Assembly (NCBI GenBank): GCA_910587645.1
Contig: CAJUNA010000005.1
Location: 1 to 64,000, forward strand
Length of the DNA: 64,000 nucleotides
Direction: 5' to 3'
Source: an uncultured Oscillospiraceae bacterium
Lineage (GTDB): Bacteria; Bacillota; Clostridia; Oscillospirales; Oscillospiraceae
Shown: positions 33,833-42,928 of the stretch, one piece after another
Position numbering within the stretch: position 1 is the first letter of the stretch
Layout of the letters: every line of letters starts with the position of its first letter
Position numbers and translations under genes: made by a program
The notes under the pieces: model-generated
What the model was told of the DNA's origin: nothing
Seen by the model: the letters and a program-made list of their open reading frames with translations, nothing else
The model's database searches: none

Positions 33833-34705
33833 TCATTCCAGGCCTACCGCTTCCCGGGAGAGGGCTTCAGCGTCCTCTACTGTCAGGAGATCCGGTGATT
33901 CCACACCGCTCTCATAATCCCGCAGGGAACCAGGGGAGATATGGTAGTAGTTCTTGAAATGCACATAGAAGTTGTTGAGCTGGCTGTAGCCCACCATGCT
34001 GGCCACTACCGATATTTTTTCCTGCGAGTTTTCGATCAGGCGCCGGGCCTGGATCATCCGGTAGGCAGTGAGATAGGCGGAAAACTTGATCCCTGTGTCC
34101 TGTAGGAACATCCGGCCAATGTATTTGCTGCTCATGTTCAGCATCTCCGCAATCCCTGTCAGGGACAGGCCCTTGCGGTAGTTGCTCTTGACAATCAGGA
34201 TCATCTTGTTTGTGATCCGGGACAGCTTGCCGTACTCCACTTGCAGCACCGGATCCACGCCCACCTGAGCCCCCGTCCGCTCCGGCAGCTCGCCGCGCAG
34301 GTCTTGGAGGACTGTCCGCTCCAGAAAGGCCCGCAGCTCCTTGGCGTTGATGGGCTTGAGCAGATAGTCCCGGGCGCCTGCCCGCATGGCCCGGCGCACC
34401 CACTGGAAGTCCTCCCGGACGCCCATCACGCAGAACACCGTCTCCAGTCCCATGCCCCGCAGGTGGCCCACCAGCTCATCGCCCCGGCCGCCGCCCAGCT
34501 CCAGGTCTACCAGGGCAATGTGGGGCTGGAAATCTATGGCGCGGCTTACCGCCAGCTCGTAGGAATCCGCCGTTAAAATGCCGGATACATTGTACTGGGG
34601 CCAATCCAGCAGATATTGGATGGTCTCGCCTACCTTCGGGCTGGGATCGGCGATCATCAAACGATACTTCGCGGAACTCCCCTCCTTGGGCCGTATCCGC
34701 CGCAA
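33833..34705 (-). CDS. YesN-type response regulator with AraC output and degenerate receiver
   Basis: The N-terminal receiver (about 14-130) keeps the phosphoacceptor Asp in IALVDLELGG and the Lys in LLKPI. The first acidic pocket reads MIADPSP instead of DDE, and the conserved Ser/Thr position reads CVMGV. Two AraC helix-turn-helix units follow (LSLTGIAEMLNMSSKYIGRMFLQ; KISVVASMVGYSQLNNFYVHFKNYY). It may control the sugar genes in this window, as YesN does near LplABC. No YesM kinase is adjacent. The start is uncertain: the TTG at 34705 has no clear ribosome-binding site, while AAGGAGGGG (34678-34686 region) precedes a stretch with no usual start until TTG-ATG at about 34657. Confidence 0.8.
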   Translation of the reverse strand: MRRIRPKEGSSAKYRLMIADPSPKVGETIQYLLDWPQYNVSGILTADSYELAVSRAIDFQPHIALVDLELGGGRGDELVGHLRGMGLETVFCVMGVREDFQWVRRAMRAGARDYLLKPINAKELRAFLERTVLQDLRGELPERTGAQVGVDPVLQVEYGKLSRITNKMILIVKSNYRKGLSLTGIAEMLNMSSKYIGRMFLQDTGIKFSAYLTAYRMIQARRLIENSQEKISVVASMVGYSQLNNFYVHFKNYYHISPGSLRDYESGVESPDLLTVEDAEALSREAVGLE

Positions 34706-34786
34706 GCGGCCCCAACCGCGAAGGAGGGACCGCTCTTACAGCATGGCCGTTTATTGCTTCATATTATCCTGCCCGGCCATTAGGGA

Positions 34787-34815
34787 TTGCAAGTATCCTA
34801 TGGATGGAGTATAAT
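34787..34815 (+). promoter_or_regulatory. Promoter of the ROK kinase
   Basis: TTGCAA (34787-34792), 17 bp, TATAAT (34810-34815). It leaves a leader of about 128 nt with no clear structure. Confidence 0.75.
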
Positions 34816-34949
34816 ATCTAAAAGATGGAATCGCTCTAATTTGTACTGGAATGTTTCTTTTCGGCAATTGTCCTGCGGCCCGTCACATGCTACGTTATTC
34901 CCAGCCACTTAATTCTCTTTGATGGAGAGGAAAAAAAGGAGTTGATATT

Positions 34950-35840
34950 ATGCCCCGCTTTGGCGCCCTGGAGGCCGGCGGCACCAAAATGGTCTGCGCC
35001 GTCGGTGATGAACAGGGCCATATACTGGAACGTATCAGCCTGCCTACCCGCACCCCAGAGAATACGATGCCCGAAATGCTGGCCTTTTTTCAGGATAAAG
35101 ACCTGGCCGCTATCGGTATCGGCTGCTTTGGCCCGGTGGACCTGGATCCCAGCTCCCCCACCTACGGCTCCATCCTGTCTACGCCTAAGCTCAGTTGGCG
35201 TAATTTCCCCATTGTCCAGCGGTTTGAGGACGCCTTGGGCATCCCGGTGGGTATTGACACCGATGTGAACGCCGCCGCTTTGGGCGAAGCCGTGTGGGGC
35301 TGCACCCGGGACGTGCGCAACAGCGTGTATATTACCGTTGGCACCGGCGTAGGGCTGGGCGTCATTATCGGCGGAAAGCCCCATCATGGTATGATCCATC
35401 CGGAAGCTGGCCATATTTTCATGGACCGCCGTCCTGACGACCCCCTGGAGCAAGGGGTGTGCCCCTATCACGGCAACTGCCTGGAAGGCTTGGCCAGTGG
35501 GCCGGCCATCGAGCGGCGCTGGGGGCGGAAGGCCCAGGATTTAACGGACTGCAACGCGGTCTGGGAGCTGGAGGCTTACTATATCGGACAGGCGATCTGC
35601 GACTATATTATGATGATCTCCCCGGAGAAGATCGTCCTGGGCGGCGGCGTTATGCACCAGCAGCAAATGTTGCCCCTGGTGCGTAAGGAGGTTCACCGCC
35701 AGCTCCACGGTTATTTGCAGGGCAAGGGGCTGGATGACCTGGATCACTATATCGTCCCCATCAGCCTGGGCGACAACCAGGGTGTGATGGGCGCGGTGAA
35801 GCTGGCTATGGACGCCTATGACAGGCAGGCCGGGAAATAG
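34950..35840 (+). CDS. ROK-family sugar kinase (fructokinase/mannokinase-like)
   Basis: The 296-residue protein has the ROK/ScrK-type signature: GALEAGGTKMVCAVGDE (ATP-binding start), GIGCFGPVDLDP, TDVNAAALGEAVWG, ITVGTGVGLGVI, HPEAGHI and CPYHGNCLEGLASGPAIERRW, the zinc site with His and two Cys. This form phosphorylates fructose and often mannose. With alpha-mannosidase and a mannoside phosphorylase nearby, a role in feeding free mannose into metabolism is plausible. The start has AAAGGAG upstream. Confidence 0.9.
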   Translation: MPRFGALEAGGTKMVCAVGDEQGHILERISLPTRTPENTMPEMLAFFQDKDLAAIGIGCFGPVDLDPSSPTYGSILSTPKLSWRNFPIVQRFEDALGIPVGIDTDVNAAALGEAVWGCTRDVRNSVYITVGTGVGLGVIIGGKPHHGMIHPEAGHIFMDRRPDDPLEQGVCPYHGNCLEGLASGPAIERRWGRKAQDLTDCNAVWELEAYYIGQAICDYIMMISPEKIVLGGGVMHQQQMLPLVRKEVHRQLHGYLQGKGLDDLDHYIVPISLGDNQGVMGAVKLAMDAYDRQAGK

Positions 35841-35877
35841 CCCGCCACTGTGCCGGCAGTTTGGAAAAATAAGCATA

Positions 35878-35916
35878 AAGCCCCGCGCCGGACGGTTCCG
35901 GCGCGGGGCTTGTTTT
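35878..35916. terminator. Bidirectional terminator between ROK kinase and the Opp operon
   Basis: A 15-bp stem (35878-35892 with 35897-35911) with T runs outside on both sides. It ends the convergent transcripts. Confidence 0.9.
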
Positions 35917-35918
35917 GC

Positions 35919-37190
35919 TTATTTTGTTCCGGCAGGGGCTATGGTATAGCGGACGTTTTCGTCCTCATAAAACTGGTCAAAGGTTAGATCCGCCATGGTG
36001 GAACGAACCACGCTGTCCGCGCAGTACACACTCCCGATCCCCTTTGCCGCCAGGGCTGTCAGGGCCTCGGGCTGGAAGCTGCCGCTGATATATACCGGTA
36101 TCATTTCCAGAAGCACCTCGCCGCAGCCCTTATCCCGGGCGCAGCAGGTCAGGTTGTGCAGGGCGTTCCGGCTCAGGCCATCGGCCAGGTCTACATAGGG
36201 CGTACGGATCTCCCCGGAGCGGAGCTGGTAAAAACGGGTCTCGTCCATGGCGTTGGCGGGGTAATCCCGGAGATCGACAATGCTCATGGGGCCCTGGTAA
36301 TGCATGACTGCCGCGCCGTACAGAGTCCCCCCCTGACGGTCGTAGATCTGAAGGGAGAAGTCCTCCCCGCCCTGCTCTAGGTTCCGCGCGAAGCCGTCAA
36401 AGCTGGTGAGGGCGCCCTTGCCAAAGCCGCGGGCGGCCAGTCCTTCCGCCAGATAATCGGCGATGAACGCGTTGCGCATCCAGGAGAAGTCTATGAAGCT
36501 CCCGATCCCCTCCCGCTGGGCAAAGGCCAGGTACTCCTCCGACACCCGCAGGCGGATCCGGTTCTCCCCCAGCAGCTCTATCTGAACCGACTGGGGATCC
36601 CGGGCATAGGCTGCGTAGGCCGCGTATTCCGCGGCGACCGTGCTGCTGAGCCGGGGGTCGAAGTCGGTTAGCTGGCTGTCATCCTGGCAGTAGAACACGT
36701 TTTCATAGCGTTCATACACCGGCCCCAGGTAGATGCTCCGGTTCCCGCTACGCTCCACGGTGGCAAAGGCGTTATAAAGCCCTTTGTCCACCGTCAGCTC
36801 CTCGTTGGGGTGGCGGTTGATGGCGTACAGGTTATTGACCCCCGGTACCTCCATCTGATTGTGAAACACCTCAAAAGCGGTGCGGCATAGCTGGGTATAG
36901 GCAGCGGTCACGGCCTTGTTCTCCGCCGCAGGGGACAGCTCCCCGCCTCCCAGCCGGTAGAGAAAGACAAACTCCGACGCGCTGCTTGCTCCCGCGCTGG
37001 AGCCGGCCTCCACAGTGACCCACTCCGACTGGGGCGTAAAGAGCTGCATGAAGCTATACACCAGCAAGCCCGCGCCTGCCAGCAGAAAAACCAGCGTCAG
37101 CGCCAGCCGCCGTCCTACATGCTCGTCGTTCAGCTCAATTTTTTCCACCGGCCGGACGTTGGGCCGTTTGTCTCTGGCGGTGCGTCCCAA
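35919..37190 (-). CDS. Membrane-anchored, diverged ApbE-like protein
   Basis: The 423-residue protein has a short cytoplasmic basic tail, one helix (LALTLVFLLAGAGLLVYSF, about 29-47) and a large outer domain. The domain order recalls ApbE flavin transferases: GVNNLYAINRHPNEELTVDKGLY, then IDFSWMRNAFIADYLAEGLAARGFGKGALTSFDG, as in DLGGiaKGyaaD...GG. The metal-binding D(A)xxTA end and the HI.DP motif are not seen, so it may be non-catalytic. The TTG start at 37190 follows the OppF-like stop closely (TAA-T-TTG) and has GGAGAG 13 bp upstream. It is the last gene of the Opp-like operon. The ApbE link is inference. Confidence 0.55.
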   Translation of the reverse strand: MGRTARDKRPNVRPVEKIELNDEHVGRRLALTLVFLLAGAGLLVYSFMQLFTPQSEWVTVEAGSSAGASSASEFVFLYRLGGGELSPAAENKAVTAAYTQLCRTAFEVFHNQMEVPGVNNLYAINRHPNEELTVDKGLYNAFATVERSGNRSIYLGPVYERYENVFYCQDDSQLTDFDPRLSSTVAAEYAAYAAYARDPQSVQIELLGENRIRLRVSEEYLAFAQREGIGSFIDFSWMRNAFIADYLAEGLAARGFGKGALTSFDGFARNLEQGGEDFSLQIYDRQGGTLYGAAVMHYQGPMSIVDLRDYPANAMDETRFYQLRSGEIRTPYVDLADGLSRNALHNLTCCARDKGCGEVLLEMIPVYISGSFQPEALTALAAKGIGSVYCADSVVRSTMADLTFDQFYEDENVRYTIAPAGTK

Positions 37191-37191
37191 A

Positions 37192-38502
37192 TTAGGCCAC
37201 CACTCTCCATAGCAGCAACAAGAAGATAGCCAGTATGGCGCCGATCAGGACAAATCCGGCAATCGCGCCCTTCCGGCACTGCTTGTAGTTGCGGGTATGC
37301 TTGAACTTCTTGAACAGAAGGGCGGCAATCAGGCCCAAAATAGGCAGCAGGAAGGAAATAATCACGTACCAAATGCTGCCTGTGTCGTGGGTGGGATGAA
37401 CCAGGAAATCCTCCACGGCGGCGCTGTCCGCCTCTGCCTCCTGGGTATGGGTATCCTCCGGTGTGTTCTCGTCCCGGATGGTAATGGGCTTGGCGGGAAT
37501 GCCCCGCTGGCGGATGGCCTTGTATTCCTCGATCTCCTTCTTGTTGCCGTAGATGTAGTGGTCGTAGCCGATGCACACAAATTCCGGCTTATCCTGGGAA
37601 TAGTCATGGATGGAGGGATCATAGGTGTACAGCACCTTGTTCTTCTCCAACTGTGGATCGGGGATGGGGATGGCGGAGATCAGAGAGTGGGTGTAGGGGT
37701 GGAGGGGGAAGTTAAACAGCTCTTCCGCCTCCGCTACCTCCACGATCCGGCCCTTGTAAATAACGCCGATGCGGTCGGAAATGAAACGAACTACCGACAG
37801 GTCGTGGGCGATGAAGAGGTAGGTCAGGTTCTTTTCCTCTTGGAACTTCTTCATCAGGTTGAGCACCTGGGCGCGGATAGACACGTCCAGCGCGGAAATC
37901 GGCTCATCGGCTACCACCAGCTCCGGCTCCATGACCATAGCGCGGGCAATACCGATACGCTGGCGCTGGCCGCCGGAAAACTCGTGGGGATAACGGGTCA
38001 GATGCTCGGGCAGCAGGCCTACTTCCGCCACCATTTCCTCCACCTTCCGCACGCGGTCGGCTTCGTTCTCAAAAAGGTGGAAGTTATAAAGGCCCTCGGA
38101 AATGATATAATCAACGGTGGCGCGCTCGTTCAGCGAGGCAGCGGGATCCTGGAAGACCATCTGGATGTTCCGGATGACCTCGCGGTCCAGGCTGTGGGGA
38201 ATCTTGCCGGAAATCCGGACGCCCTTGTACTGGATTTCGCCCCGGGCCAGGGGGTTGACGCGGATAACCGCCCGGCCTACGGTGGTCTTGCCGGAGCCGG
38301 ATTCACCTACCAGGGAGAAGGTTTCCCCTTTGTAGATATCGAAAGACGCGTCTTGTACGGCGCGGACCGCGTCCTCGCCCTTGCCGAAGGTGATGTCTAC
38401 GTTTTTCAGAGACAGCAGGATTTCCCTGCCGTTATCAGCGATCGGCCCATGCTCCGGCAGATGGCCGGACCGGACCTGGTTTTCTTGCTTCAGTGTAGCC
38501 AC
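37192..38502 (-). CDS. OppF-type ATPase with two C-terminal membrane helices
   Basis: The 436-residue protein has a normal OppF ATPase (Walker A GESGSGKT at 66-73, FSGGQRQRIGIARAM, Walker B ELVVADEPISALD, switch His IAHDLSV). After about residue 300 it has an acidic, DENTPEDTHTQ-rich linker and two strong hydrophobic segments (IWYVIISFLLPILGLIAALLF and AIAGFVLIGAILAIFLLLLW) around a basic loop. Standard OppF ends at about 310-330 residues and is not membrane-spanning. The GTG start has GGGAGGAG upstream. It shares the operon with oppA-B-C-D. Confidence 0.9.
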   Translation of the reverse strand: MATLKQENQVRSGHLPEHGPIADNGREILLSLKNVDITFGKGEDAVRAVQDASFDIYKGETFSLVGESGSGKTTVGRAVIRVNPLARGEIQYKGVRISGKIPHSLDREVIRNIQMVFQDPAASLNERATVDYIISEGLYNFHLFENEADRVRKVEEMVAEVGLLPEHLTRYPHEFSGGQRQRIGIARAMVMEPELVVADEPISALDVSIRAQVLNLMKKFQEEKNLTYLFIAHDLSVVRFISDRIGVIYKGRIVEVAEAEELFNFPLHPYTHSLISAIPIPDPQLEKNKVLYTYDPSIHDYSQDKPEFVCIGYDHYIYGNKKEIEEYKAIRQRGIPAKPITIRDENTPEDTHTQEAEADSAAVEDFLVHPTHDTGSIWYVIISFLLPILGLIAALLFKKFKHTRNYKQCRKGAIAGFVLIGAILAIFLLLLWRVVA

Positions 38503-38518
38503 GTTATTCTCCTCCCCC

Positions 38519-40270
38519 CTAAATATTGAACGCGCGGATCAGCTTCTCGTGGATGTCCTGGATGCCCTCCGGCTTCTCGATCTTGGGGGCGTTGGGGTCC
38601 AGCAGCCAGGTCTTGGCGTAGTGGGTATCCGTCACCCGGAACATCGGCGGCTCCATGAGGGTGTCGATCTTCAGGCAGTACGGATTCCGGGGGGCGAAGG
38701 AGTCGCCCACAATATGGTTATAGAGACTGGGAGGCGTACCGGTGATGGAATAGAGCTTGGTGTTCTTCTGGGCAAGCTGGGGCAGCGAGCTAAGCAGCGC
38801 CCAGGTGTAGGGATGGCGGGGATCGTAGAATACTTCCTCTACCGTACCCAGCTCCACAATCTGTCCTGCGTACAGCACGGCCACCCGGTTCGCCACGTTG
38901 GCCACCACGCCCAGGTCGTGGGTGATAAAGACGATGGTGTAGTTGAAATCTTTTTGCAGGTCTTTGATAAGCTGCAAAATCTGGGCCTGGATGGTCACGT
39001 CCAGCGCGGTGGTGGGCTCATCGCAGATCAGGATTTTAGGCTGGCAGGACAGGGCAATGGCGATAACAATACGCTGGCGCATACCGCCGGAATACTGGAA
39101 GGGATAGTCGTCAAAACGGGCCTCCGCCTTGGGAATGCCTACCTTCCGCATCAGCTCCAGGGCACGGCGGCGGGCTTCCGCTTCGGTGCAATCCTGGTGC
39201 TTGAGGATGATGGAGGTAATCTGCTTGCCGATGGTGATGATGGGGTTCAGGCTGGTCATGGGGTCCTGGAACACGGTGGCAATGCGCCGGCCACGGATTT
39301 GGCTCCAGTCCTTGGCGTACTTCACCTTTGCCAGGTTCAGCACACATTCGCCATGGAGGGACTCTGCCGTCTCGTCCACGTACTTGACCCGGAAGGTCAC
39401 CTCGTCAAAGATGGCGTTCAATTGGGCGTCATTGCCCAGGTCCACGCCAAGCTGCATGGCCTTTTCCAAAGCCTTTTCCAGCTTTTGAATCATCTGCACC
39501 CGCTGGCGGTAGCCGTAGCGGCCTACGGAGAGGTAGACCTCCTTGGCCAGGATCTCGTTGCGCCGCAGGGCGGCAGGGGAAACCTCCCCCTGGATCTCCT
39601 TGTCATAGGCGGCCTTCAAGGCGGCAGACTGTTCGGCGTATCGCTTGTTAAAAGCGGCATCGTTGGCAGCTTGGGCCTTGCGGTCCTGGATAAGCTGCTC
39701 TTCCTTTTTCTTTAAGGCCTTGATCTGCTCATCGTAGTCATTGATCAGACGGTCGGCTTCCTTGATCTTATCCTTCTCCTTGCTGCGGTCATAAGTCTGC
39801 TTGAGGTTAAAGGTGTCTGTGCGTTTGCCCACCAGCTCCTTGTGCTCCGCTTCTACCGCGGCCTTTTCTTCATCGGAAAGGCTGCTCTTTTCCCGCTTCT
39901 CACTCTCCAGCGCCAGAATCTTCTGGTAGGTGGCCGCGCCAAGCTCCAGTTTGGACGCTTCATTGAGCTTGGCAAGGGTGCGGGCAATCAGCTTGTGGGC
40001 GGCAGGGGTGAGCTTTATATGCGTCTCGGTCAGCTCGTCATCATTGAAAATGATGCTGCCCTGGCTGACAAAGCCGTTGGAATCCAGCATGCCGGCGAAG
40101 GTCTTGGTAAACACCGATTTGCCGGAACCGGATTCGCCAACGATGGCGATGGATTCGTTTTCATAAATATCCAGGGAGATGCCCCGGATTGCGGTGAGTA
40201 TTCTGCCGCGAACCTTGAATTTTACCCAGAGGTCCTTGACCGACAGCAATACTTTCTTTTCTTCTGCCAT
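38519..40270 (-). CDS. OppD-type ATPase with a ~240-residue coiled-coil insertion
   Basis: The 583-residue protein has an OppD ATPase fold interrupted between Walker A (GESGSGKS, 45-52) and the Q-loop (VFQDPMTSLNP, from about 333). The insert (about 82-322) is rich in Lys/Glu/Ala/Gln heptads (for example DKIKEADRLINDYDEQ and QKLEKALEKAMQLG). Signature YSGGMRQR (393-400), Walker B ILICDEPTTALD and the switch His ITHDLGV are intact, as is the C-terminal oligopeptide-transport domain. Standard OppD is about 330-360 residues. The insert may form an arm that reaches another component. The ATG has GGGGGGAG upstream. Confidence 0.9.
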   Translation of the reverse strand: MAEEKKVLLSVKDLWVKFKVRGRILTAIRGISLDIYENESIAIVGESGSGKSVFTKTFAGMLDSNGFVSQGSIIFNDDELTETHIKLTPAAHKLIARTLAKLNEASKLELGAATYQKILALESEKREKSSLSDEEKAAVEAEHKELVGKRTDTFNLKQTYDRSKEKDKIKEADRLINDYDEQIKALKKKEEQLIQDRKAQAANDAAFNKRYAEQSAALKAAYDKEIQGEVSPAALRRNEILAKEVYLSVGRYGYRQRVQMIQKLEKALEKAMQLGVDLGNDAQLNAIFDEVTFRVKYVDETAESLHGECVLNLAKVKYAKDWSQIRGRRIATVFQDPMTSLNPIITIGKQITSIILKHQDCTEAEARRRALELMRKVGIPKAEARFDDYPFQYSGGMRQRIVIAIALSCQPKILICDEPTTALDVTIQAQILQLIKDLQKDFNYTIVFITHDLGVVANVANRVAVLYAGQIVELGTVEEVFYDPRHPYTWALLSSLPQLAQKNTKLYSITGTPPSLYNHIVGDSFAPRNPYCLKIDTLMEPPMFRVTDTHYAKTWLLDPNAPKIEKPEGIQDIHEKLIRAFNI

Positions 40271-40282
40271 GGCTCTCCCCCC

Positions 40283-41251
40283 TTACATGTGTGTTCTCGG
40301 ATCGGACGCATCGCCCAGGTTTTGGCCCACTACATACAGCACGATCGTAATGATCGCGGATACGGCTACCGGGCTCCAGAACTCAAAGCCCCAGCCCGGC
40401 GTTACCATGGCGGCTTCCGCTTCGTAGATCAAACGGCCCAAGCTCATCTCGCTCATGCCGATACCAATGAACGCCAGGAACACTTCGCTGGAAATGTAAG
40501 ACGGGATTTCCGTGGCGGCCATGGTCACAATGATACTGGTCATAAAGGGCAGGATGTTCCGCATGGCAATTTTCACTGTGGATGTACCCAGGCACCGGGA
40601 GGCCATGTTATACTCCCGGTCACGGATGATCACCACCTGCACACGGATGGCATAGGCAATGAAAATCCAGCCCGTGATGGTCAGGGCAAACACCATGGTC
40701 CAGAAACCGCCGCCCAGAATCATCATCAAAACAGAAATCAAGAGGATGTTCGGCACGTTGCCCACGATCTGGTAGACCGCCGTCATTACCATGTCCACCT
40801 TCTTGGAAAAGCCCCAGATGGCGCCTACCACTACGCCCACCGTCATGTTGATGGCAGCGCAGATGAAAGCAAGGGAGATGGAAATGCCCGCGCCATTCCA
40901 GACCGCGTCAAAGGTGGAGTTGCCCGATGCGCCGGTACCCAGGATGTATTTAATGGAGAAACCAAACTTTTCAATCGCCGCAGCAGGCCCCAGGTGCCGC
41001 GCACCCTCGTGGAGGAGCTGGCCGAAGCGGTCATATTCTGTAAATACAGGGTACAAATAGGCAAACAGAATGACAACCGCCAGCAGCAGCAGAATCACAA
41101 TGTTCAACTTGTTGCGGAAGAACACGCGGAATACGCTGCTCCAATAAGAATACCGGGGCGCGGTGATCTTTTCAGAGTCTAGGTCATTGTGCTCTTGCTT
41201 GGAGAACAGCTCGGCCGTGCTCAGGCCCAATTTACTGTAATCATATTCCAT
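40283..41251 (-). CDS. oppC: Oligopeptide ABC permease OppC
   Basis: The 322-residue permease has the usual charged N-terminal tail, first helix (NIVILLLLAVVILFAYLY), then five more. The EAA loop reads NMASRCLGTSTVKIAMRNILPFM. The outer loop after helix 1 is somewhat longer than normal. The ATG at 41251 is preferred over the GTG three codons earlier, which is only 3 bp from AAAGGA. The start region overlaps or abuts the oppB stop at 41257. Confidence 0.92.
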   Translation of the reverse strand: MEYDYSKLGLSTAELFSKQEHNDLDSEKITAPRYSYWSSVFRVFFRNKLNIVILLLLAVVILFAYLYPVFTEYDRFGQLLHEGARHLGPAAAIEKFGFSIKYILGTGASGNSTFDAVWNGAGISISLAFICAAINMTVGVVVGAIWGFSKKVDMVMTAVYQIVGNVPNILLISVLMMILGGGFWTMVFALTITGWIFIAYAIRVQVVIIRDREYNMASRCLGTSTVKIAMRNILPFMTSIIVTMAATEIPSYISSEVFLAFIGIGMSEMSLGRLIYEAEAAMVTPGWGFEFWSPVAVSAIITIVLYVVGQNLGDASDPRTHM

Positions 41252-41256
41252 ACTGG

Positions 41257-42822
41257 TCACCTATCCTTTGTCGAGAAGGAAATCCGCGGATCTACGGTAG
41301 CCATCAGAATGTCGCCCAGGACGAGGGACAACACGCTCAGAACAGCGTAGAACAGCGCGACACCAACAATAACGCTGTTGTCGTACTTGTTGATCGCCTC
41401 TGTCAGCAGGTTACCGGCGCCAGGAACCACATACACGCGCTCGGTAATGATCGCGCCGACCATGGCGAAGAGGATCGTGCCGGGGATGCCGTGGACAATG
41501 GGGATAGCTGCGTTTTTCAGGATGTGCTTGGCAAAAATCTCATTCTCCGTCAAACCGCCGGACCGGGCGAACTTTACATAGTCGGAGTTCATCTGGTCGA
41601 TCATGTAGCGGCGGGTCCACTTCATCAGGTTGGCAATGGTCGGCATCGCCAGGGAGATGATGGGCATGACGTAAATCAGTTTGCTGGGGGAGTCCATATC
41701 AAAGGTCGTAGGCATCCCCATGCGGGTACCAATGGCCTTGAGCATGAAGATGTAGGCCAGAGACGGCACGGCGATGAGGAAAATAATGTAGACCGTGCCC
41801 AGCTTATCAATGAACTTATCCTTCTGCCGGGCCATGAGCAGACCAATGGGCAGGCCCAGGCAATAGGCAATCGCGGAAGAAATGATGCCCATGATGAAGG
41901 AGTAACCCAGCTTGGAACGGCCGGCACGGTACAGATCCACATTGGTGTAGTCATCTGTAAAACGGTCCTTGGCCACCATGTTGCTGTCCCGGGAACCGGA
42001 CATATAGGTCGCTGTGTGAAGGTTGTCGGCGCTGCTCTCTACCAGGCCCGTGGGGAATGTGACTTGCCGCAGGACATAGGAGCCTTGGCTGCGGGTCATG
42101 GTATCAAACACGTCCACACCGCTGCTGACGCTGTAGGACATGCCCAGGCGGATGGAAATTATATTCTGGTGAATATAAGGAAATTCTGAATCAAAATAAA
42201 GCAGATACTTATGGGTTGTGCCGTTGCCGATAATTGCCGGAGAGAATTTCCCCTCGGCTAAGGGATCGTACAAGGTGAAGGTAAGCCCACGGTCAGGGAT
42301 ATCCTCCTCCACATTGTGAATGCTGTCGATGGACAGCAGGCCGGTGAAATACTTCCACAGGCGGTCGGTCAGGGGCTTGGGTCTGGTGGCGAACATGGCG
42401 GCATTGCCGCCGTTGACCACCTTACGGCCTACTTTTTTGGTGTCCAGGCGCGTAACCGTATAGCCCTTTGCTTCATATTCCTCTTGGAACTGCTTGGTAA
42501 GAACCGCTGTTTCGGGCTTATCCTTTTCAGCGGTGTCACCCAGTTTGGCTACGGATTCACGAGTCTCCTCGTCCAACTCTCCCCTTTTCACAAGCTCGCC
42601 GAGATACTCCTGATAGGTCACGTAGTCCTGATACCCATAATCTTCCCATTTCTGGTTCATATAGGTCTCACGGGTGTTGTTCAGTACTTTGGTAAACGTC
42701 GCATCGGTGGCAAAGATCCGCTGCTTGGGCAGCAAGGAATAGATCAGTACCATGACGATGGCGACCACGATGATGATGCAAATAATGCCGTAAAACAGTC
42801 GTTTGAGCAGATATTTTGCCAT
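41257..42822 (-). CDS. oppB: Oligopeptide ABC permease OppB with large outer domain
   Basis: The 521-residue protein is about 200 residues longer than standard OppB. After the first helix (GIICIIIVVAIVMVLIYSLL, 13-32) comes a hydrophilic domain of about 270 residues (33-300; Tyr/Asp/Lys-rich, for example YMNQKWEDYGYQDYVTYQEY). The normal permease part follows with the EAA loop (RSGGLTENEIFAKHILKNAAIPI). The domain should face outside and could contact OppA or OppD-linked parts. AGGTGGGG lies upstream of the ATG. Confidence 0.9.
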   Translation of the reverse strand: MAKYLLKRLFYGIICIIIVVAIVMVLIYSLLPKQRIFATDATFTKVLNNTRETYMNQKWEDYGYQDYVTYQEYLGELVKRGELDEETRESVAKLGDTAEKDKPETAVLTKQFQEEYEAKGYTVTRLDTKKVGRKVVNGGNAAMFATRPKPLTDRLWKYFTGLLSIDSIHNVEEDIPDRGLTFTLYDPLAEGKFSPAIIGNGTTHKYLLYFDSEFPYIHQNIISIRLGMSYSVSSGVDVFDTMTRSQGSYVLRQVTFPTGLVESSADNLHTATYMSGSRDSNMVAKDRFTDDYTNVDLYRAGRSKLGYSFIMGIISSAIAYCLGLPIGLLMARQKDKFIDKLGTVYIIFLIAVPSLAYIFMLKAIGTRMGMPTTFDMDSPSKLIYVMPIISLAMPTIANLMKWTRRYMIDQMNSDYVKFARSGGLTENEIFAKHILKNAAIPIVHGIPGTILFAMVGAIITERVYVVPGAGNLLTEAINKYDNSVIVGVALFYAVLSVLSLVLGDILMATVDPRISFSTKDR

Positions 42823-42851
42823 TCGTTTTCCCCACCTCTCTAATAAGTGGC

Positions 42852-42883
42852 TGCGGGAGAATGGAATATTCCATTCTCCCGCA
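42852..42883 (-). promoter_or_regulatory. Perfect 32-bp palindrome between oppA and oppB
   Basis: TGCGGGAGAATGGAAT followed by its exact complement, located 45 bp after the oppA stop. The minus strand has no T run after it, so full termination is unlikely. It more likely protects the oppA 3' end and lets the binding protein be made in excess over the permeases. Confidence 0.7.
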
Positions 42884-42928
42884 ACGCGCTATGATCGTCC
42901 GGCCTTACGGCCTACACTCGCCTATATC

